64,000 nucleotides of DNA from assembly GCF_001274935.1 (NCBI RefSeq), contig NZ_LILC01000019.1, forward strand, positions 1-64,000, given 5' to 3'. Shown here piece after piece: positions 1-9,608 of the stretch; position 1 is the first letter of the stretch, and each line of letters opens with the position of its first letter. The notes under the pieces are model-generated. The model was not told the DNA's origin. It saw nothing but the letters and a program-made list of their open reading frames with translations, and searched no databases. Source of the DNA: Priestia koreensis (GTDB lineage Bacteria; Bacillota; Bacilli; Bacillales; Bacillaceae_H). A program made the translations under genes and the position numbers.

Positions 1-79
1 CGTCAATTTTAGACCGTTCCTTGGATTTCTCCTTAAAGTATGCTTCTCTTTGAAAAGGTGCTTGTTTCGTATGTTCCAT
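1..79 (-). CDS. Possible partial hypothetical protein (N-terminus only)
   Basis: An ATG at 79 on the minus strand opens 26 codons that run off the left edge without a stop. The product would be very polar (Lys, Glu, Gln rich). The only ribosome-site candidate (AAAGGATGG) lies about 25 nt upstream, too far to be convincing. I do not recognise a family. It may be the start of a small gene or a chance reading frame. Confidence 0.25.
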   Translation of the reverse strand, partial: MEHTKQAPFQREAYFKEKSKERSKID

Positions 80-153
80 TGACGTCAATGAAACAGAATA
101 ATTGGAACCATCCTTTTGAATAAATAGATTTTCTTCATGTTAAAGCAAAAAAC

Positions 154-185
154 AGCCAAGTTCCTTTTAAAATGGGAACTTGGCT
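154..185 (-). terminator. Rho-independent terminator-like hairpin
   Basis: A perfect 11-bp stem (AGCCAAGTTCC / GGAACTTGGCT) with a 10-nt loop. On the minus strand it is followed by GTTTTTTGC, so the T-run favours minus-strand termination. No minus-strand gene lies directly upstream of it, so its client is unclear. Confidence 0.5.
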
Positions 186-209
186 ATTATGATCTGATGC
201 AGTCGCTCT

Positions 210-320
210 AGGTTGTTTGGAACGGAAGGTGCGAGACTCCTGCGGGATTAGCGTGACAGGTGAGACCCCGCAGAGCAGCGAGGAGGCTCACCGCACGCCC
301 CGCGGAAAGCGAAGCAACCT
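210..320. repeat. GC-rich structured intergenic repeat of Bacillaceae type
   Basis: A GC-rich, non-coding block in an AT-rich intergenic region. Nested complementarity is visible: AGGTTG (210-215) with CAACCT (315-320), CTGCGGG (240-246) with CCCGCAG (267-273), and GGTGAG (259-264) with CTCACC (287-292). The core, with its CGAGACTCCTGCGGG stretch, resembles a dispersed repeat I remember from intergenic regions of many Bacillaceae genomes. Only one copy is in this window. Its function is unknown to me. Confidence 0.6.
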
Positions 321-430
321 GGAGTGGAAATCAACCGACTCCGTTATGAACGCAAGCCTTTAAGGACTTTTTCAGTGTTCTCGTTTTAAACCACCCTATT
401 CTCGTCAACAATGATGAAGAGGTGACGAGA

Positions 431-2179
431 ATGAAAAACACGGTCAAACGCATTCATTTTGTTCTTATTATAATGATGATTATGATTGGCGTGCTCGTAG
501 GACGAATGGCACAAATTCAGCTCATTGATACCGAATCTTTTTCAAAAGAAAAAATAAATCTGATCGAATCTAGCGTCAAACAGCGAACGCAAGAAATGAT
601 CTTAAATGATGGTCGCGGACAGTTTACAGATAAAAATGGCGTACCACTAACTGTTCAAAAGGAAAGAAGGCTGGTTGTATTTCCGTTTGTAAAAGAAATG
701 ACGTGGCCGAAAGAAAAAGTGGCAAGTATTATGCAGCATACATCAGCTACTTTAGATGAGCAAATTAACACGTTAGATAAGCCTGCTGTCATTGGTGAAA
801 CGCTCACAAGTGAACAAGCAAAAGAAATTAATGCGCTTAAAATTCCTGGCGTGTTTGCGCTGAATGTACAAAAAAAAGTAAAAAATCCAGTGGCTGAACA
901 GCTGATTGGAATCACAGGCGAAAATAAAAATGTCATGACAAAGCGCTACAATAAGAAAGTGAATGATGGCGAGCTGTCCATTAATACACCAATAGGAGTA
1001 TCTGGCTTACAGTCGTCCTTTGATGAGTTTTTAATACCAGAGCAGGAATCTAAGCTTCTTTACCACGTTGACCGCCGAGGTGGTCCGTTGTTTGGCATAG
1101 AAGTAAAGTATACTGGTGCGGGAAATCCCTTTTATCCCGTTAGTGTGCAAACAACAATTGATTCTTCCATCCAGCAAAAAATGGAGAACATTTTAGATGA
1201 GCACGCCCTTAAAGAGGGAGGCGCGGTTCTTCTTGATATTGATACAAATGAAGTAGTCGCCATGACGAGCAGACCTCACATTAATCAGCAGCGAAGCAGT
1301 GGCGTCGGAAATCGTATGCTCGTCCCTCAAGTGCCAGGGTCTGTCTTTAAAACGGTTATTGCGGCCGCGGCGATTGACTCTGGGATTGATACGTATAAAC
1401 GGACATTTAACTGTGATTTAGACATCTATAACAAGTTGGAAAAGCAAGCGAAAAGAAAGGGAATGCTTAATTTTCAAGACAGCTTTGCAGAGAGCTGTAA
1501 CTATACGTTTGGAACGGTCGCAAAGGAAATGGTCAAAGAAAATAAAACGATTATTGATGAATATGCCAACAAGCTGGGATTAGTCGATCCTGTGGGGTGG
1601 CAAGGAGATGTGTTTCACTTTGATGATTTTAAGCAGTTTGACAATGAAGGGAAAGGTATCATTTGGCATCAAGACAAGGCGTCTACTTATTCAAAAGAAA
1701 TTGCCCAAACGGCGATCGGGCAGCGAGATGTACGGGTGACACCGCTTGCCGTGGCCAACATGATGGCCACAATCGCAAGGGGAGGAGAAAAGAAGCAGGT
1801 TCGTGTCGTGGATCGTATTCAATATAAAAATGGCGCTACGTTGTACACCTTTCAGCCCCAAAAGCTTCAAGGAGATCATATTGCACCGTACACCGCCATT
1901 CGTCTGCGGCAATTGCTAAAAGAAGTGGTGGATCATCCAAAGGGAACGGGAAGACGATTTCAGTCGCTAGCTGTTCAAGTAGCAGGAAAATCTGGAACGG
2001 CGGATATCCGCGCGGTTGAAGGGAAAAATACGAATATTATTAACAAATGGTTCGCAGGATATTTTCCCGCCAATCATCCAAAATATGCGCTTGTTGTGGT
2101 AGACTTAAATACAGAAAGTAGTACGACCCCTACAAACGCTGTATTTTATGATATAGTAAATACGCTGTATCCGAAGTAG
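431..2179 (+). CDS. pbpI: Class B penicillin-binding protein (PbpI/YrrR-like transpeptidase)
   Basis: A peptidoglycan D,D-transpeptidase anchored in the membrane and facing outward. The 582-residue protein has an N-terminal membrane anchor (about 9-25), a PBP dimerisation-like region, and the three catalytic motifs in order: SVFK with Ser304, SCN at 355-357 and KSGT at 520-523. The size is close to B. subtilis PbpI. I chose ATG 431 because GAGGTGA lies 5-6 nt upstream; a GTG at 422 would overlap that ribosome site. yrrS follows, as in B. subtilis, which supports PbpI over other class B enzymes. A role in cell wall or spore septum synthesis is inferred from the family. Confidence 0.85.
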   Translation: MKNTVKRIHFVLIIMMIMIGVLVGRMAQIQLIDTESFSKEKINLIESSVKQRTQEMILNDGRGQFTDKNGVPLTVQKERRLVVFPFVKEMTWPKEKVASIMQHTSATLDEQINTLDKPAVIGETLTSEQAKEINALKIPGVFALNVQKKVKNPVAEQLIGITGENKNVMTKRYNKKVNDGELSINTPIGVSGLQSSFDEFLIPEQESKLLYHVDRRGGPLFGIEVKYTGAGNPFYPVSVQTTIDSSIQQKMENILDEHALKEGGAVLLDIDTNEVVAMTSRPHINQQRSSGVGNRMLVPQVPGSVFKTVIAAAAIDSGIDTYKRTFNCDLDIYNKLEKQAKRKGMLNFQDSFAESCNYTFGTVAKEMVKENKTIIDEYANKLGLVDPVGWQGDVFHFDDFKQFDNEGKGIIWHQDKASTYSKEIAQTAIGQRDVRVTPLAVANMMATIARGGEKKQVRVVDRIQYKNGATLYTFQPQKLQGDHIAPYTAIRLRQLLKEVVDHPKGTGRRFQSLAVQVAGKSGTADIRAVEGKNTNIINKWFAGYFPANHPKYALVVVDLNTESSTTPTNAVFYDIVNTLYPK

Positions 2180-2235
2180 TAACCTGTAAAATGTACCAAT
2201 AATATTACAATTGTTCATCAAAATTCAGATATTAC

Positions 2236-2264
2236 TTCAAGAATTCAGCTCGTAGTGGTAAAAT
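2236..2264 (+). promoter_or_regulatory. Candidate extended -10 promoter for yrrS
   Basis: TGGTAAAAT at 2256-2264 fits an extended -10 (TGnTATAAT). A weak -35 (TTCAAG, 2236-2241) lies 17 nt upstream. It sits 33 nt before the yrrS start. Confidence 0.4.
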
Positions 2265-2297
2265 AGTTCATTATAAAAACTGGGGGAATCTTAGTTT

Positions 2298-2990
2298 ATG
2301 GAAAACAAACGATTTTCACAACGACATGAAAAACGGAAAGAAAAGACCAATCGCATTTATAACGTACTCATTGCCGTTGTCGCTGTTTTGATTGTGTTTG
2401 TTGGTGGTAGCCTCATGATGAATCATAAGGACAAGCCTGCGGATACAAAAACTGCTTCTTCTGAAGTGAAAAAAGATCACAAAAGTGATTCCGATAAGTC
2501 AGAAGACAAGAGCGATAAAAGCAAAGCTGATGACGATCAAAATAAAGATGATCAAAGTGCTGATGATCAAAGCTCAGATGATTCAACTGTAGATGATCAA
2601 GCGACAGAAGACGAGCAAAGCGCTGATGATGAAAATCAGGATGAAGATAAAGGTGACGTACAGGTTACTGAAAACAACGATCCATCATCTGACGTTGATA
2701 AAACGGTTGTAGATCCAAATTGGAAGCCGGTGGGCACAGAACAACAAGGTGAACACGTGGCAACATATGACAAGGGCTCTACAGACTGGAACGAAATGCT
2801 GAAAGCTGTTAGCTCAGCAACAGGTGTTTCAGAGAGCGATATGATTATTTGGCGTATTGGAAACAATGGAAGTCCGCAAAAAGCAGTCGCGACCATTGAA
2901 TCCAAATCACAGCAAAAAAAATATCGTGTTCAAATTGACTGGGTAGACGGCGAAGGCTGGAAACCTGTTCAAATGGAAGAGATGAAGTAA
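2298..2990 (+). CDS. yrrS: YrrS family membrane-anchored protein (DUF1510)
   Basis: A 230-residue protein of unknown function. It has a short basic N-terminus, one membrane segment (about 22-42), a very acidic low-complexity linker rich in Asp, Ser and Lys (about 50-130), and a C-terminal globular part of about 90 residues rich in Trp and Gly. The topology implies that the acidic stalk and C-domain are outside the membrane. It follows pbpI as in B. subtilis, where the two genes are adjacent. Ribosome site GGGGGAA precedes ATG 2298. A link to the neighbouring PBP is inference from position. Confidence 0.8.
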   Translation: MENKRFSQRHEKRKEKTNRIYNVLIAVVAVLIVFVGGSLMMNHKDKPADTKTASSEVKKDHKSDSDKSEDKSDKSKADDDQNKDDQSADDQSSDDSTVDDQATEDEQSADDENQDEDKGDVQVTENNDPSSDVDKTVVDPNWKPVGTEQQGEHVATYDKGSTDWNEMLKAVSSATGVSESDMIIWRIGNNGSPQKAVATIESKSQQKKYRVQIDWVDGEGWKPVQMEEMK

Positions 2991-3020
2991 AAAAAGATGC
3001 ACCTTGGTGCATCTTTTTTT
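2991..3020. terminator. Bidirectional terminator between yrrS and yrzA
   Basis: AAAAAGATGCACC, TT loop, GGTGCATCTTTTT: a strong stem with an A-run on one side and a T-run on the other. It serves the convergent yrrS and yrzA genes. Confidence 0.85.
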
Positions 3021-3229
3021 TATGCCTTGTATTTAAAATGGACAACGGCCGAATACCATTTCAGACCTTTATCGTAATCAATGCTCATTTGGTGCGATAC
3101 GTGTTTCACCTCAAGCATGATCGCGGTATTTTGCTCGATTTTTTCGCTGATTTTCTTTTCTAGCGTCTCCAAATCGTGTGCCTCAAAAAACTCAATCTTG
3201 TCTTGAATCATATTTAAATGAAAATTCAT
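3020..3229 (-). CDS. yrzA: YrzA-like small protein (DUF2536)
   Basis: A 69-residue soluble protein, Lys/Glu rich, with a helical middle part (ETLEKKISEKIEQN) and a C-terminal strand-rich part. Ribosome site GGAGT precedes ATG 3229. I recall a protein of this size (YrzA) between yrrS and yrrT in B. subtilis; the name rests on that position and general resemblance. Function unknown. Confidence 0.6.
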   Translation of the reverse strand: MNFHLNMIQDKIEFFEAHDLETLEKKISEKIEQNTAIMLEVKHVSHQMSIDYDKGLKWYSAVVHFKYKA

Positions 3230-3393
3230 GAACGCCTACTCCTTTTTTTCATAAGATAAATGTACCCTATAATTTTACACGAATCGGGGAGATAGTACTT
3301 GAACAAAACATCATAATGTGTTAATTTTAGATCACTTGATGTTTTAATTCATACTATACTCATATGAATTATTTGTATTAGGAGGAAAAGGCC

Positions 3394-4035
3394 ATGGGTC
3401 GCGAATTTCTAGATATATTTGAAGATTGGGCAGACAAATATGACACGTCCGTAACAGGACATGATGAAGAATATAAAGAAGTGTTTGCACGATACGAAGA
3501 CATTTTACAAAAGGTTGCAGACCTTTCTGTAGGCAACGTGTTAGAGTTTGGCGTTGGAACGGGAAATCTGACAACGAAACTGTTAGGAAATCGTCTAGAG
3601 GTGTTTGGCGTTGAGCCTTCAAAGCCGATGCGTGATCTAGCAGTAGAGAAGCTTGGTGACAGTGTGAGCATAAGCGACGGAGATTTTTTAAACTTTGATC
3701 TTCCGAGTACATCGGTTCATACCATTGTGAGCACGTATGCTTTTCATCATCTAACAGATGCTGAAAAAGATGAAGCTGTTAGAAACTATGGAAACTTCCT
3801 TCCTGTGGGTGGTAAAATAGTGTTTGCTGATACGATGTTTGAAGATAAGAAAGCTTATACAGATACCATTCAGCAATCCAAAGAAAAAGGTTATCATAAC
3901 CTCGCAGAAGATTTACAACGTGAGTATTACACAACAATTGGAGTGCTTCGCTCCATTTTAGAGAAGTACGATTTTGACGTTGAGTTTACACGTTTTAATC
4001 ATTTTGTGTGGGTGATGAACGCCACTAAAAAATAA
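3394..4035 (+). CDS. yrrT: Class I SAM-dependent methyltransferase YrrT
   Basis: A 213-residue Rossmann-fold methyltransferase. Motif I ([12 protein letters not shown]) lies at about 49-60 and an acidic motif II-like segment (VFGVEPS) follows. It is the first gene of yrrT-mtnN-mccA-mccB, which converts S-adenosylhomocysteine and homocysteine to cysteine, so it probably supplies or handles SAM-derived products; its substrate is not known. AGGAGG lies 8 nt before ATG 3394. A TATACT at 3355-3360 could be a -10, but no good -35 is spaced from it. In B. subtilis this operon is repressed by CymR; I could not confirm a CymR box here. Confidence 0.8.
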   Translation: MGREFLDIFEDWADKYDTSVTGHDEEYKEVFARYEDILQKVADLSVGNVLEFGVGTGNLTTKLLGNRLEVFGVEPSKPMRDLAVEKLGDSVSISDGDFLNFDLPSTSVHTIVSTYAFHHLTDAEKDEAVRNYGNFLPVGGKIVFADTMFEDKKAYTDTIQQSKEKGYHNLAEDLQREYYTTIGVLRSILEKYDFDVEFTRFNHFVWVMNATKK

Positions 4036-4051
4036 AGGAGTTTTTCAAACG

Positions 4052-4750
4052 ATGAAAGTAGCAATTATCGGAGCAATGGAAGAAGAAGTAACAATTCTAC
4101 GTGACAAACTAGAGAACTTAGAACAAACCGTTATTGGTGGATCTGAGTATTCAACAGGTACAATCGATGGCGTGGACATCGTTTTATTAAAATCAGGAAT
4201 TGGAAAAGTAAACGCAGCGCTCTCAACAGCTGTCCTGCTGGAGAAGTTCAAGCCTGATTATGTTGTCAACACAGGTTCAGCAGGAGGTTTCCATCCAGAA
4301 CTAAATGTTGGGGATGCAGTGATTTCGACAGAAGTAAGACATCACGATGTCGACGTAACGATCTTCAATTATGAGTACGGGCAAGTTCCTGGTATGCCAG
4401 CTGCATTCTTACCAGAGGAGAAGCTTGTACGTGTTGCTGAGGAAGCTGCCAAAGAAATTACGGACATGCAAATTGTGAAGGGGCTTATTGCAACAGGCGA
4501 TTCATTTATGAACGATCCTGTTCGCGTTGAATTTGTACGTGAGAAGTTCCCGAATTTATATGCAGCTGAGATGGAAGCAGCGGCGATTGCTCAAGTTTGT
4601 CATCAATTCGAAACACCGTTTGTGATTATCCGTGCACTATCTGATATTGCTGGAAAAGAATCAAACGTTTCATTTGATCAGTTCTTAGACAAAGCAGCAT
4701 TGAATTCAGCAAGCCTCGTATTAGGCATTGTTAATCAACTAACGAAGTAA
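4052..4750 (+). CDS. mtnN: 5'-methylthioadenosine/S-adenosylhomocysteine nucleosidase
   Basis: Hydrolyses MTA and SAH to adenine and the thio-ribose product, the first committed step of SAH recycling in the cytoplasm. The 232-residue length is typical. The N-terminal IGAMEEEV segment, the substrate-binding EMEAAA motif and the C-terminal ALSDIAG with the catalytic Asp are all present. Ribosome site AAAGGAG precedes ATG. It starts 16 nt after yrrT, so the two are co-transcribed. Confidence 0.93.
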   Translation: MKVAIIGAMEEEVTILRDKLENLEQTVIGGSEYSTGTIDGVDIVLLKSGIGKVNAALSTAVLLEKFKPDYVVNTGSAGGFHPELNVGDAVISTEVRHHDVDVTIFNYEYGQVPGMPAAFLPEEKLVRVAEEAAKEITDMQIVKGLIATGDSFMNDPVRVEFVREKFPNLYAAEMEAAAIAQVCHQFETPFVIIRALSDIAGKESNVSFDQFLDKAALNSASLVLGIVNQLTK

Positions 4751-4758
4751 TGATCTGG

Positions 4759-4795
4759 ATGAGGGTATTTTGACACGACGTCTAAATTCCCTCAT
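4759..4795 (+). other. Stable intercistronic hairpin between mtnN and mccA
   Basis: ATGAGGG-T-ATTT (4759-4770) pairs with AAAT-T-CCCTCAT (4784-4795), one mismatch in 12 positions, with a GAC/GTC extension in the loop. No T-run follows, so it is more likely an mRNA stability or processing element than a full terminator. Confidence 0.5.
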
Positions 4796-4858
4796 TTCCA
4801 TGTGTAGACAAAATATTTCACTGCGTAAAAGCGATGATGAGTTAATGAGGTGGAATTG

Positions 4859-6918
<2,060 letters not shown>

Positions 6919-6926
6919 TGTGGAGA

Positions 6927-6956
6927 AGAGAAGGCTAAGGGGCCTTCTCTTTTTTT
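6927..6956 (+). terminator. Terminator after mccB
   Basis: AGAGAAGGC / GCCTTCTCT stem with a 6-nt loop and seven T residues. It separates mccB from yrhC. Confidence 0.9.
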
Positions 6957-7052
6957 ACATAAATTACAAGAAAAGAAGTCTTATAGTTTATGTTACGCTA
7001 GTAGAGGATCATTTTTAAAGAAGATTATACACAGATCGAAAGGCGTGATTAG

Positions 7053-7292
7053 ATGAATACAGAGCAATACGTAAAAAATGTGAAAGCAAAAATTGAAGAT
7101 TATACGCGCTTCATTTATATTCTGCTGGCAGTAAGTACATTTTTATATATCGGTGTATTAATCGGAATGGGCGACAAGTCACCCGTTAAGATTGATACGA
7201 TGATGGGCGTGTTGGTTCTGTTCCTTGGTGCCGCTTTTTATTTTGCATGGAGAACAAAAAAGTTAAAGAAGTCGCTATTTGACGAAAAATAA
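7053..7292 (+). CDS. yrhC: YrhC family small membrane protein
   Basis: A 79-residue protein with two membrane segments (about 20-38 and 50-67) and a basic C-terminus, so both ends are probably cytoplasmic. It matches YrhC, which follows mccB in B. subtilis. Here a terminator lies between them. Ribosome site AAGGCGTGA precedes ATG. Function unknown. Confidence 0.75.
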   Translation: MNTEQYVKNVKAKIEDYTRFIYILLAVSTFLYIGVLIGMGDKSPVKIDTMMGVLVLFLGAAFYFAWRTKKLKKSLFDEK

Positions 7293-7317
7293 AGAAGCCC
7301 TTTTTTACAAAAAGTGG

Positions 7318-7346
7318 TTTACAAAACGACAGTTCGTGGATATAAT
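7318..7346 (+). promoter_or_regulatory. Strong sigma-A promoter of the yrzI small-peptide operon
   Basis: TTTACA-N17-TATAAT, a near-consensus sigma-A promoter, 39 nt before the first small reading frame. Confidence 0.75.
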
Positions 7347-7385
7347 TACCAATGTAGTGATAATGAAAAAAGGAGGTCGAAGAAG

Positions 7386-7472
7386 ATGTTATTAGTCAAC
7401 GTAATCTATTTAAAGAACGAATTAAATACATCTTCATATGCTATTCGACCGACCCGGAGAGCGATCCGCTAA
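7386..7472 (+). CDS. Small peptide, first cistron of the yrzI operon (28 aa)
   Basis: A 28-codon reading frame with a strong ribosome site (AAAGGAGG) 8-9 nt before ATG 7386. The peptide has a hydrophobic start (MLLVNVIYL) and a very basic end (RPTRRAIR). It lies just behind a near-consensus promoter and ahead of yrzI. In B. subtilis, as I recall, yrzI is also flanked by tiny reading frames. It could be a leader peptide or a product in its own right. Confidence 0.6.
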   Translation: MLLVNVIYLKNELNTSSYAIRPTRRAIR

Positions 7473-7506
7473 CCTATTCATATCACGTGTATATTGAATA
7501 TTAGCC

Positions 7507-7581
7507 GCCACAGGTTTGAATAGTTTGCCTGTGGCTTTATTATGTCTTTTTGCCACAGGTGCTATGAACCTGTGGCTTTTT
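7507..7581 (+). other. Tandem identical hairpins (attenuator or stabilising element)
   Basis: Two hairpins in a row have the same arms, GCCACAGG and CCTGTGGC (7507-7535 and 7552-7576). Each is followed by a T-rich run (TTTATT, TTTTTATTT). Because the arms are identical, arm 1 can also pair with the far arm of hairpin 2. They sit between the first peptide and yrzI and could act as partial terminators. Confidence 0.65.
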
Positions 7582-7603
7582 ATTTGCAAAGGAGGTGAGA
7601 ACA

Positions 7604-7744
7604 TTGACCCTACACATATTCTTTTTAACCATTACGATTAACAAAAGAGCGCTAAATCACGAAGAGCTTGAGCGTGCTAGACATGCAGAAGCAGTTGAAG
7701 AAGAAATGATGAATCGACGCGCACAATATCCACGCTGGTTCTAA
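7604..7744 (+). CDS. yrzI: YrzI family small protein (46 aa)
   Basis: TTG start at 7604 with a near-perfect ribosome site (AAAGGAGGTGA). The 46-residue product has a hydrophobic N-terminus with Thr/Ile (LHIFFLTITI), then a charged helical part rich in Glu and Arg, ending RRAQYPRWF. This is the YrzI small-protein pattern. In B. subtilis the yrzI mRNA is, as I recall, a target of the ribosome-associated nuclease Rae1; overproduction effects are uncertain. It is too short for standard gene calling. Confidence 0.7.
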   Translation: MTLHIFFLTITINKRALNHEELERARHAEAVEEEMMNRRAQYPRWF

Positions 7745-7778
7745 AAAAACGACAAGGTAGAGGAAGGAGTAGAAGGAA

Positions 7779-7838
7779 ATGAGCATGAAAAATCCATTTT
7801 TATTGATTTGGCTGTTGGTGGAGAAAGATTCCACCTAA
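7779..7838 (+). CDS. Tiny peptide downstream of yrzI, with a Glu-Lys codon pair (19 aa)
   Basis: ATG 7779 opens a 19-residue frame, MSMKNPFLLIWLLVEKDST; ATG 7785 would give 17 residues. GGAGT fits the first start and GAAGG the second. In the 17-residue form Glu-Lys falls at positions 13-14 (GAG AAA). From memory, Rae1 of B. subtilis cuts a peptide frame behind yrzI (S1025) at such a pair. The match is inference. Confidence 0.5.
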   Translation: MSMKNPFLLIWLLVEKDST

Positions 7839-7859
7839 CTGCAGGAGGAGGGGACGCAT

Positions 7860-7910
7860 ATGATTTTACTGAGAGTAGTCATATGGCCATTTAGACGAAA
7901 AAGTAAATAA
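7860..7910 (+). CDS. Tiny basic hydrophobic peptide, last cistron of the yrzI operon (16 aa)
   Basis: ATG 7860 with a strong ribosome site (GGAGGAGGGG) opens MILLRVVIWPFRRKSK, then a stop. The terminator begins 2 nt later, so it is the last frame of the transcript. A hydrophobic start with a basic tail is typical of small membrane-active peptides; the role is unknown. Confidence 0.5.
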   Translation: MILLRVVIWPFRRKSK

Positions 7911-7911
7911 C

Positions 7912-7947
7912 AAAAGGCTGGAGGGGATTCCCCTTCAGCCTTTTTGC
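7912..7947. terminator. Bidirectional terminator between the yrzI operon and sigK
   Basis: AAAAGGCTGGAGGGG / CCCCTTCAGCCTTTTT forms a stem of about 15 bp with one G-T pair. It overlaps the last codons of sigK on the other strand. Confidence 0.85.
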
Positions 7948-8651
7948 TTCTTCTCTTTTTCAGCGCGGTAAAACTCGTGGAACATTTTCATGAGCGCGCG
8001 CTTTTCAATGCGAGATACGTAGCTCCTAGAGATTCCAAGCTCTTTCGCAATTTCACGCTGCGTTTTTTCTTCCTGCAAATCCAGTCCAAAGCGCCCAACA
8101 ATGACTTCTTTTTCGCGATCATCCAGTATATCGATGTATTCTTTAATTTTTTCAAGCTCCATCGTAAGCTGAATCGTATCGACAACATCATCAGATTCTG
8201 ATTTTAATACATCGATTAGGCTGATTTCATTTCCTTCTTTGTCCTGACCAATTGGATCATGAAGGGACACATCTTTTTTCGTCTTTTTAAGCGCTCTCAA
8301 ATGCATCAGAATTTCATTTTCGATACAACGAGCGGCGTAGGTTGCAAGCTTTGTGCCTTTTCCCTGTGAGTAGCTCTCAATCGCCTTAATGAGACCGATT
8401 GTACCGATTGAAATAAGATCTTCCGCATCCTCACCGGTGTTTTCAAATTTCTTCACAATGTGTGCCACTAAACGTAAGTTATGTTCAATTAATAAATTTC
8501 GGGCTTGGGCATCACCTTGGGCCATTAATTCTAAGTATTTCCGTTCGTCGCTTGCGGACAGTGGCTGAGGGAAAGCGTTGTTTTTTACATAAGATACAAG
8601 AAAAATCACTTCTTTAAACAAGTATCCTATAGCTGACAAAAAAGCAGACAT
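7935..8651 (-). CDS. sigK: RNA polymerase sporulation sigma factor SigK (pro-sigma-K), uninterrupted
   Basis: Late mother-cell sigma factor of sporulation. It is a contiguous 238-residue protein. The 20-residue hydrophobic pro-sequence ends ...FLVS and is followed by [11 protein letters not shown], the region removed in B. subtilis to activate the factor. Region 2 ([16 protein letters not shown]) and the region 4 helix-turn-helix ([23 protein letters not shown]) are intact. ATG 8651 has AGGAGGTGA upstream; the longer reading frame to 8744 lacks one. No skin-type element splits the gene, unlike B. subtilis 168. Confidence 0.93.
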   Translation of the reverse strand: MSAFLSAIGYLFKEVIFLVSYVKNNAFPQPLSASDERKYLELMAQGDAQARNLLIEHNLRLVAHIVKKFENTGEDAEDLISIGTIGLIKAIESYSQGKGTKLATYAARCIENEILMHLRALKKTKKDVSLHDPIGQDKEGNEISLIDVLKSESDDVVDTIQLTMELEKIKEYIDILDDREKEVIVGRFGLDLQEEKTQREIAKELGISRSYVSRIEKRALMKMFHEFYRAEKEKKQKG

Positions 8652-8686
8652 TTCGTCACCTCCTATGTCGCCTAACCTGTAGTTTA

Positions 8687-8714
8687 AATGTATGCAGAGG
8701 GGAAACAAATAGTG
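8687..8714 (-). promoter_or_regulatory. Candidate sigma-E promoter for sigK
   Basis: On the minus strand CACTATT (8708-8714), a 13-nt spacer and CATACATT (8687-8694) fit the sigma-E pattern (KMATATT-N13..15-CATACANT). sigK is sigma-E dependent in B. subtilis. Confidence 0.6.
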
Positions 8715-8744
8715 TCTGTACCATCCAAAAAGGTTTGAGAACAT

Positions 8745-8787
8745 TAAAAAACCTTGTAACTTAACAGAGAAGTTACAAGGTTTTTTC
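8745..8787 (-). terminator. Terminator after motB
   Basis: AAAAAACCTTGTAACTT and its complement around a 7-nt loop, with T-runs both ways. It closes the motA-motB unit upstream of the sigK promoter. Confidence 0.85.
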
Positions 8788-8789
8788 GA

Positions 8790-9608
8790 TTAGCGATTGC
8801 TTGGAACAATGACTTTAGGTTCAACCAAAACTTCGACACGTCTGTTCTTCTTTCGACCTTCCGCGCTTGTATTGGGTGCTACCGGTTTGTATTCACCGTA
8901 ACCTTTTACACTAAATAATTTTGGGCTAAGTCCTGGGTTGTCGAGCAAAATTTTCATAAAGTTCACGGAACGCATGACGCTCAAATCCCAGTTAGATTGG
9001 AAGCGACTATTACGAATCGGTACGTTATCTGTATGTCCCGTAATCGTAATGGTTTTGGGATTGCTGTTAACAAGTAGTCCTGCTAGATCAGTCGTGACTT
9101 TGCGGTAAGGAGAGCGAACCGTTGCGCTTCCTGAATCAAATAAAATATCGTTGAAAATGGTAATCAGCAATCCGTCTTGGGTAATCGTTGTTTTTAACTT
9201 TCCCGTTAAATTTTTCGATTGAATGTACCCGTCCACATTTTTCTTTAGTTCAGCAATTTGTCTTTTCTTTTCTGCATCTGCAGCACTTTCGTTGTTCTTC
9301 TTCGTAGGTGACTTGGTAGGTGTTGGAGTGGCACTTGGCTGATTTTTGTTGTTCTCAGCCTTTACATCGCCTACCGTATCTTGTGTAGGTGGTTCAACAG
9401 GGGACGTGTAGTCAAGCAGTCCTGTACCACCCTGGAATTCGTTATAAAATGAATTAGCTAGTGCTTTAAATTTGGTGGAATCAATGCTACTCATCGCAAA
9501 CAAAACGATAAAGAGAGCCAGTAATAGAGTCAATAAATCTGCGTAAGGAATGAGCCAGCTTTCATCAATATGATCATCCTGCTTTTTTTTACGCCTTTTT
9601 TTACTCAT
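8790..9608 (-). CDS. motB: Flagellar motor stator protein MotB
   Basis: Stator subunit that anchors the proton channel to peptidoglycan. About 272 residues: a basic N-terminus, a membrane segment with the conserved proton-carrying Asp in WLIPYADLLTLL, a Pro/Thr/Lys-rich periplasmic linker, and a C-terminal OmpA-like domain with TGHTDNVPI and NRRVEV. I chose ATG 9608 (ribosome site AAGGTGA), which overlaps the motA stop by 8 nt and matches the usual MotB start; an ATG at 9647 would add 13 residues. It is paired with motA. Confidence 0.93.
   Translation of the reverse strand: MSKKRRKKKQDDHIDESWLIPYADLLTLLLALFIVLFAMSSIDSTKFKALANSFYNEFQGGTGLLDYTSPVEPPTQDTVGDVKAENNKNQPSATPTPTKSPTKKNNESAADAEKKRQIAELKKNVDGYIQSKNLTGKLKTTITQDGLLITIFNDILFDSGSATVRSPYRKVTTDLAGLLVNSNPKTITITGHTDNVPIRNSRFQSNWDLSVMRSVNFMKILLDNPGLSPKLFSVKGYGEYKPVAPNTSAEGRKKNRRVEVLVEPKVIVPSNR

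Noticed and set aside
3301..3393. CymR operator before yrrT
   Set aside because: An AT-rich region with TATACT but no clear match to the operator pattern I remember.
7652..7834. 60-codon minus-strand frame opposite yrzI
   Set aside because: A shadow of the yrzI operon frames without a ribosome site.
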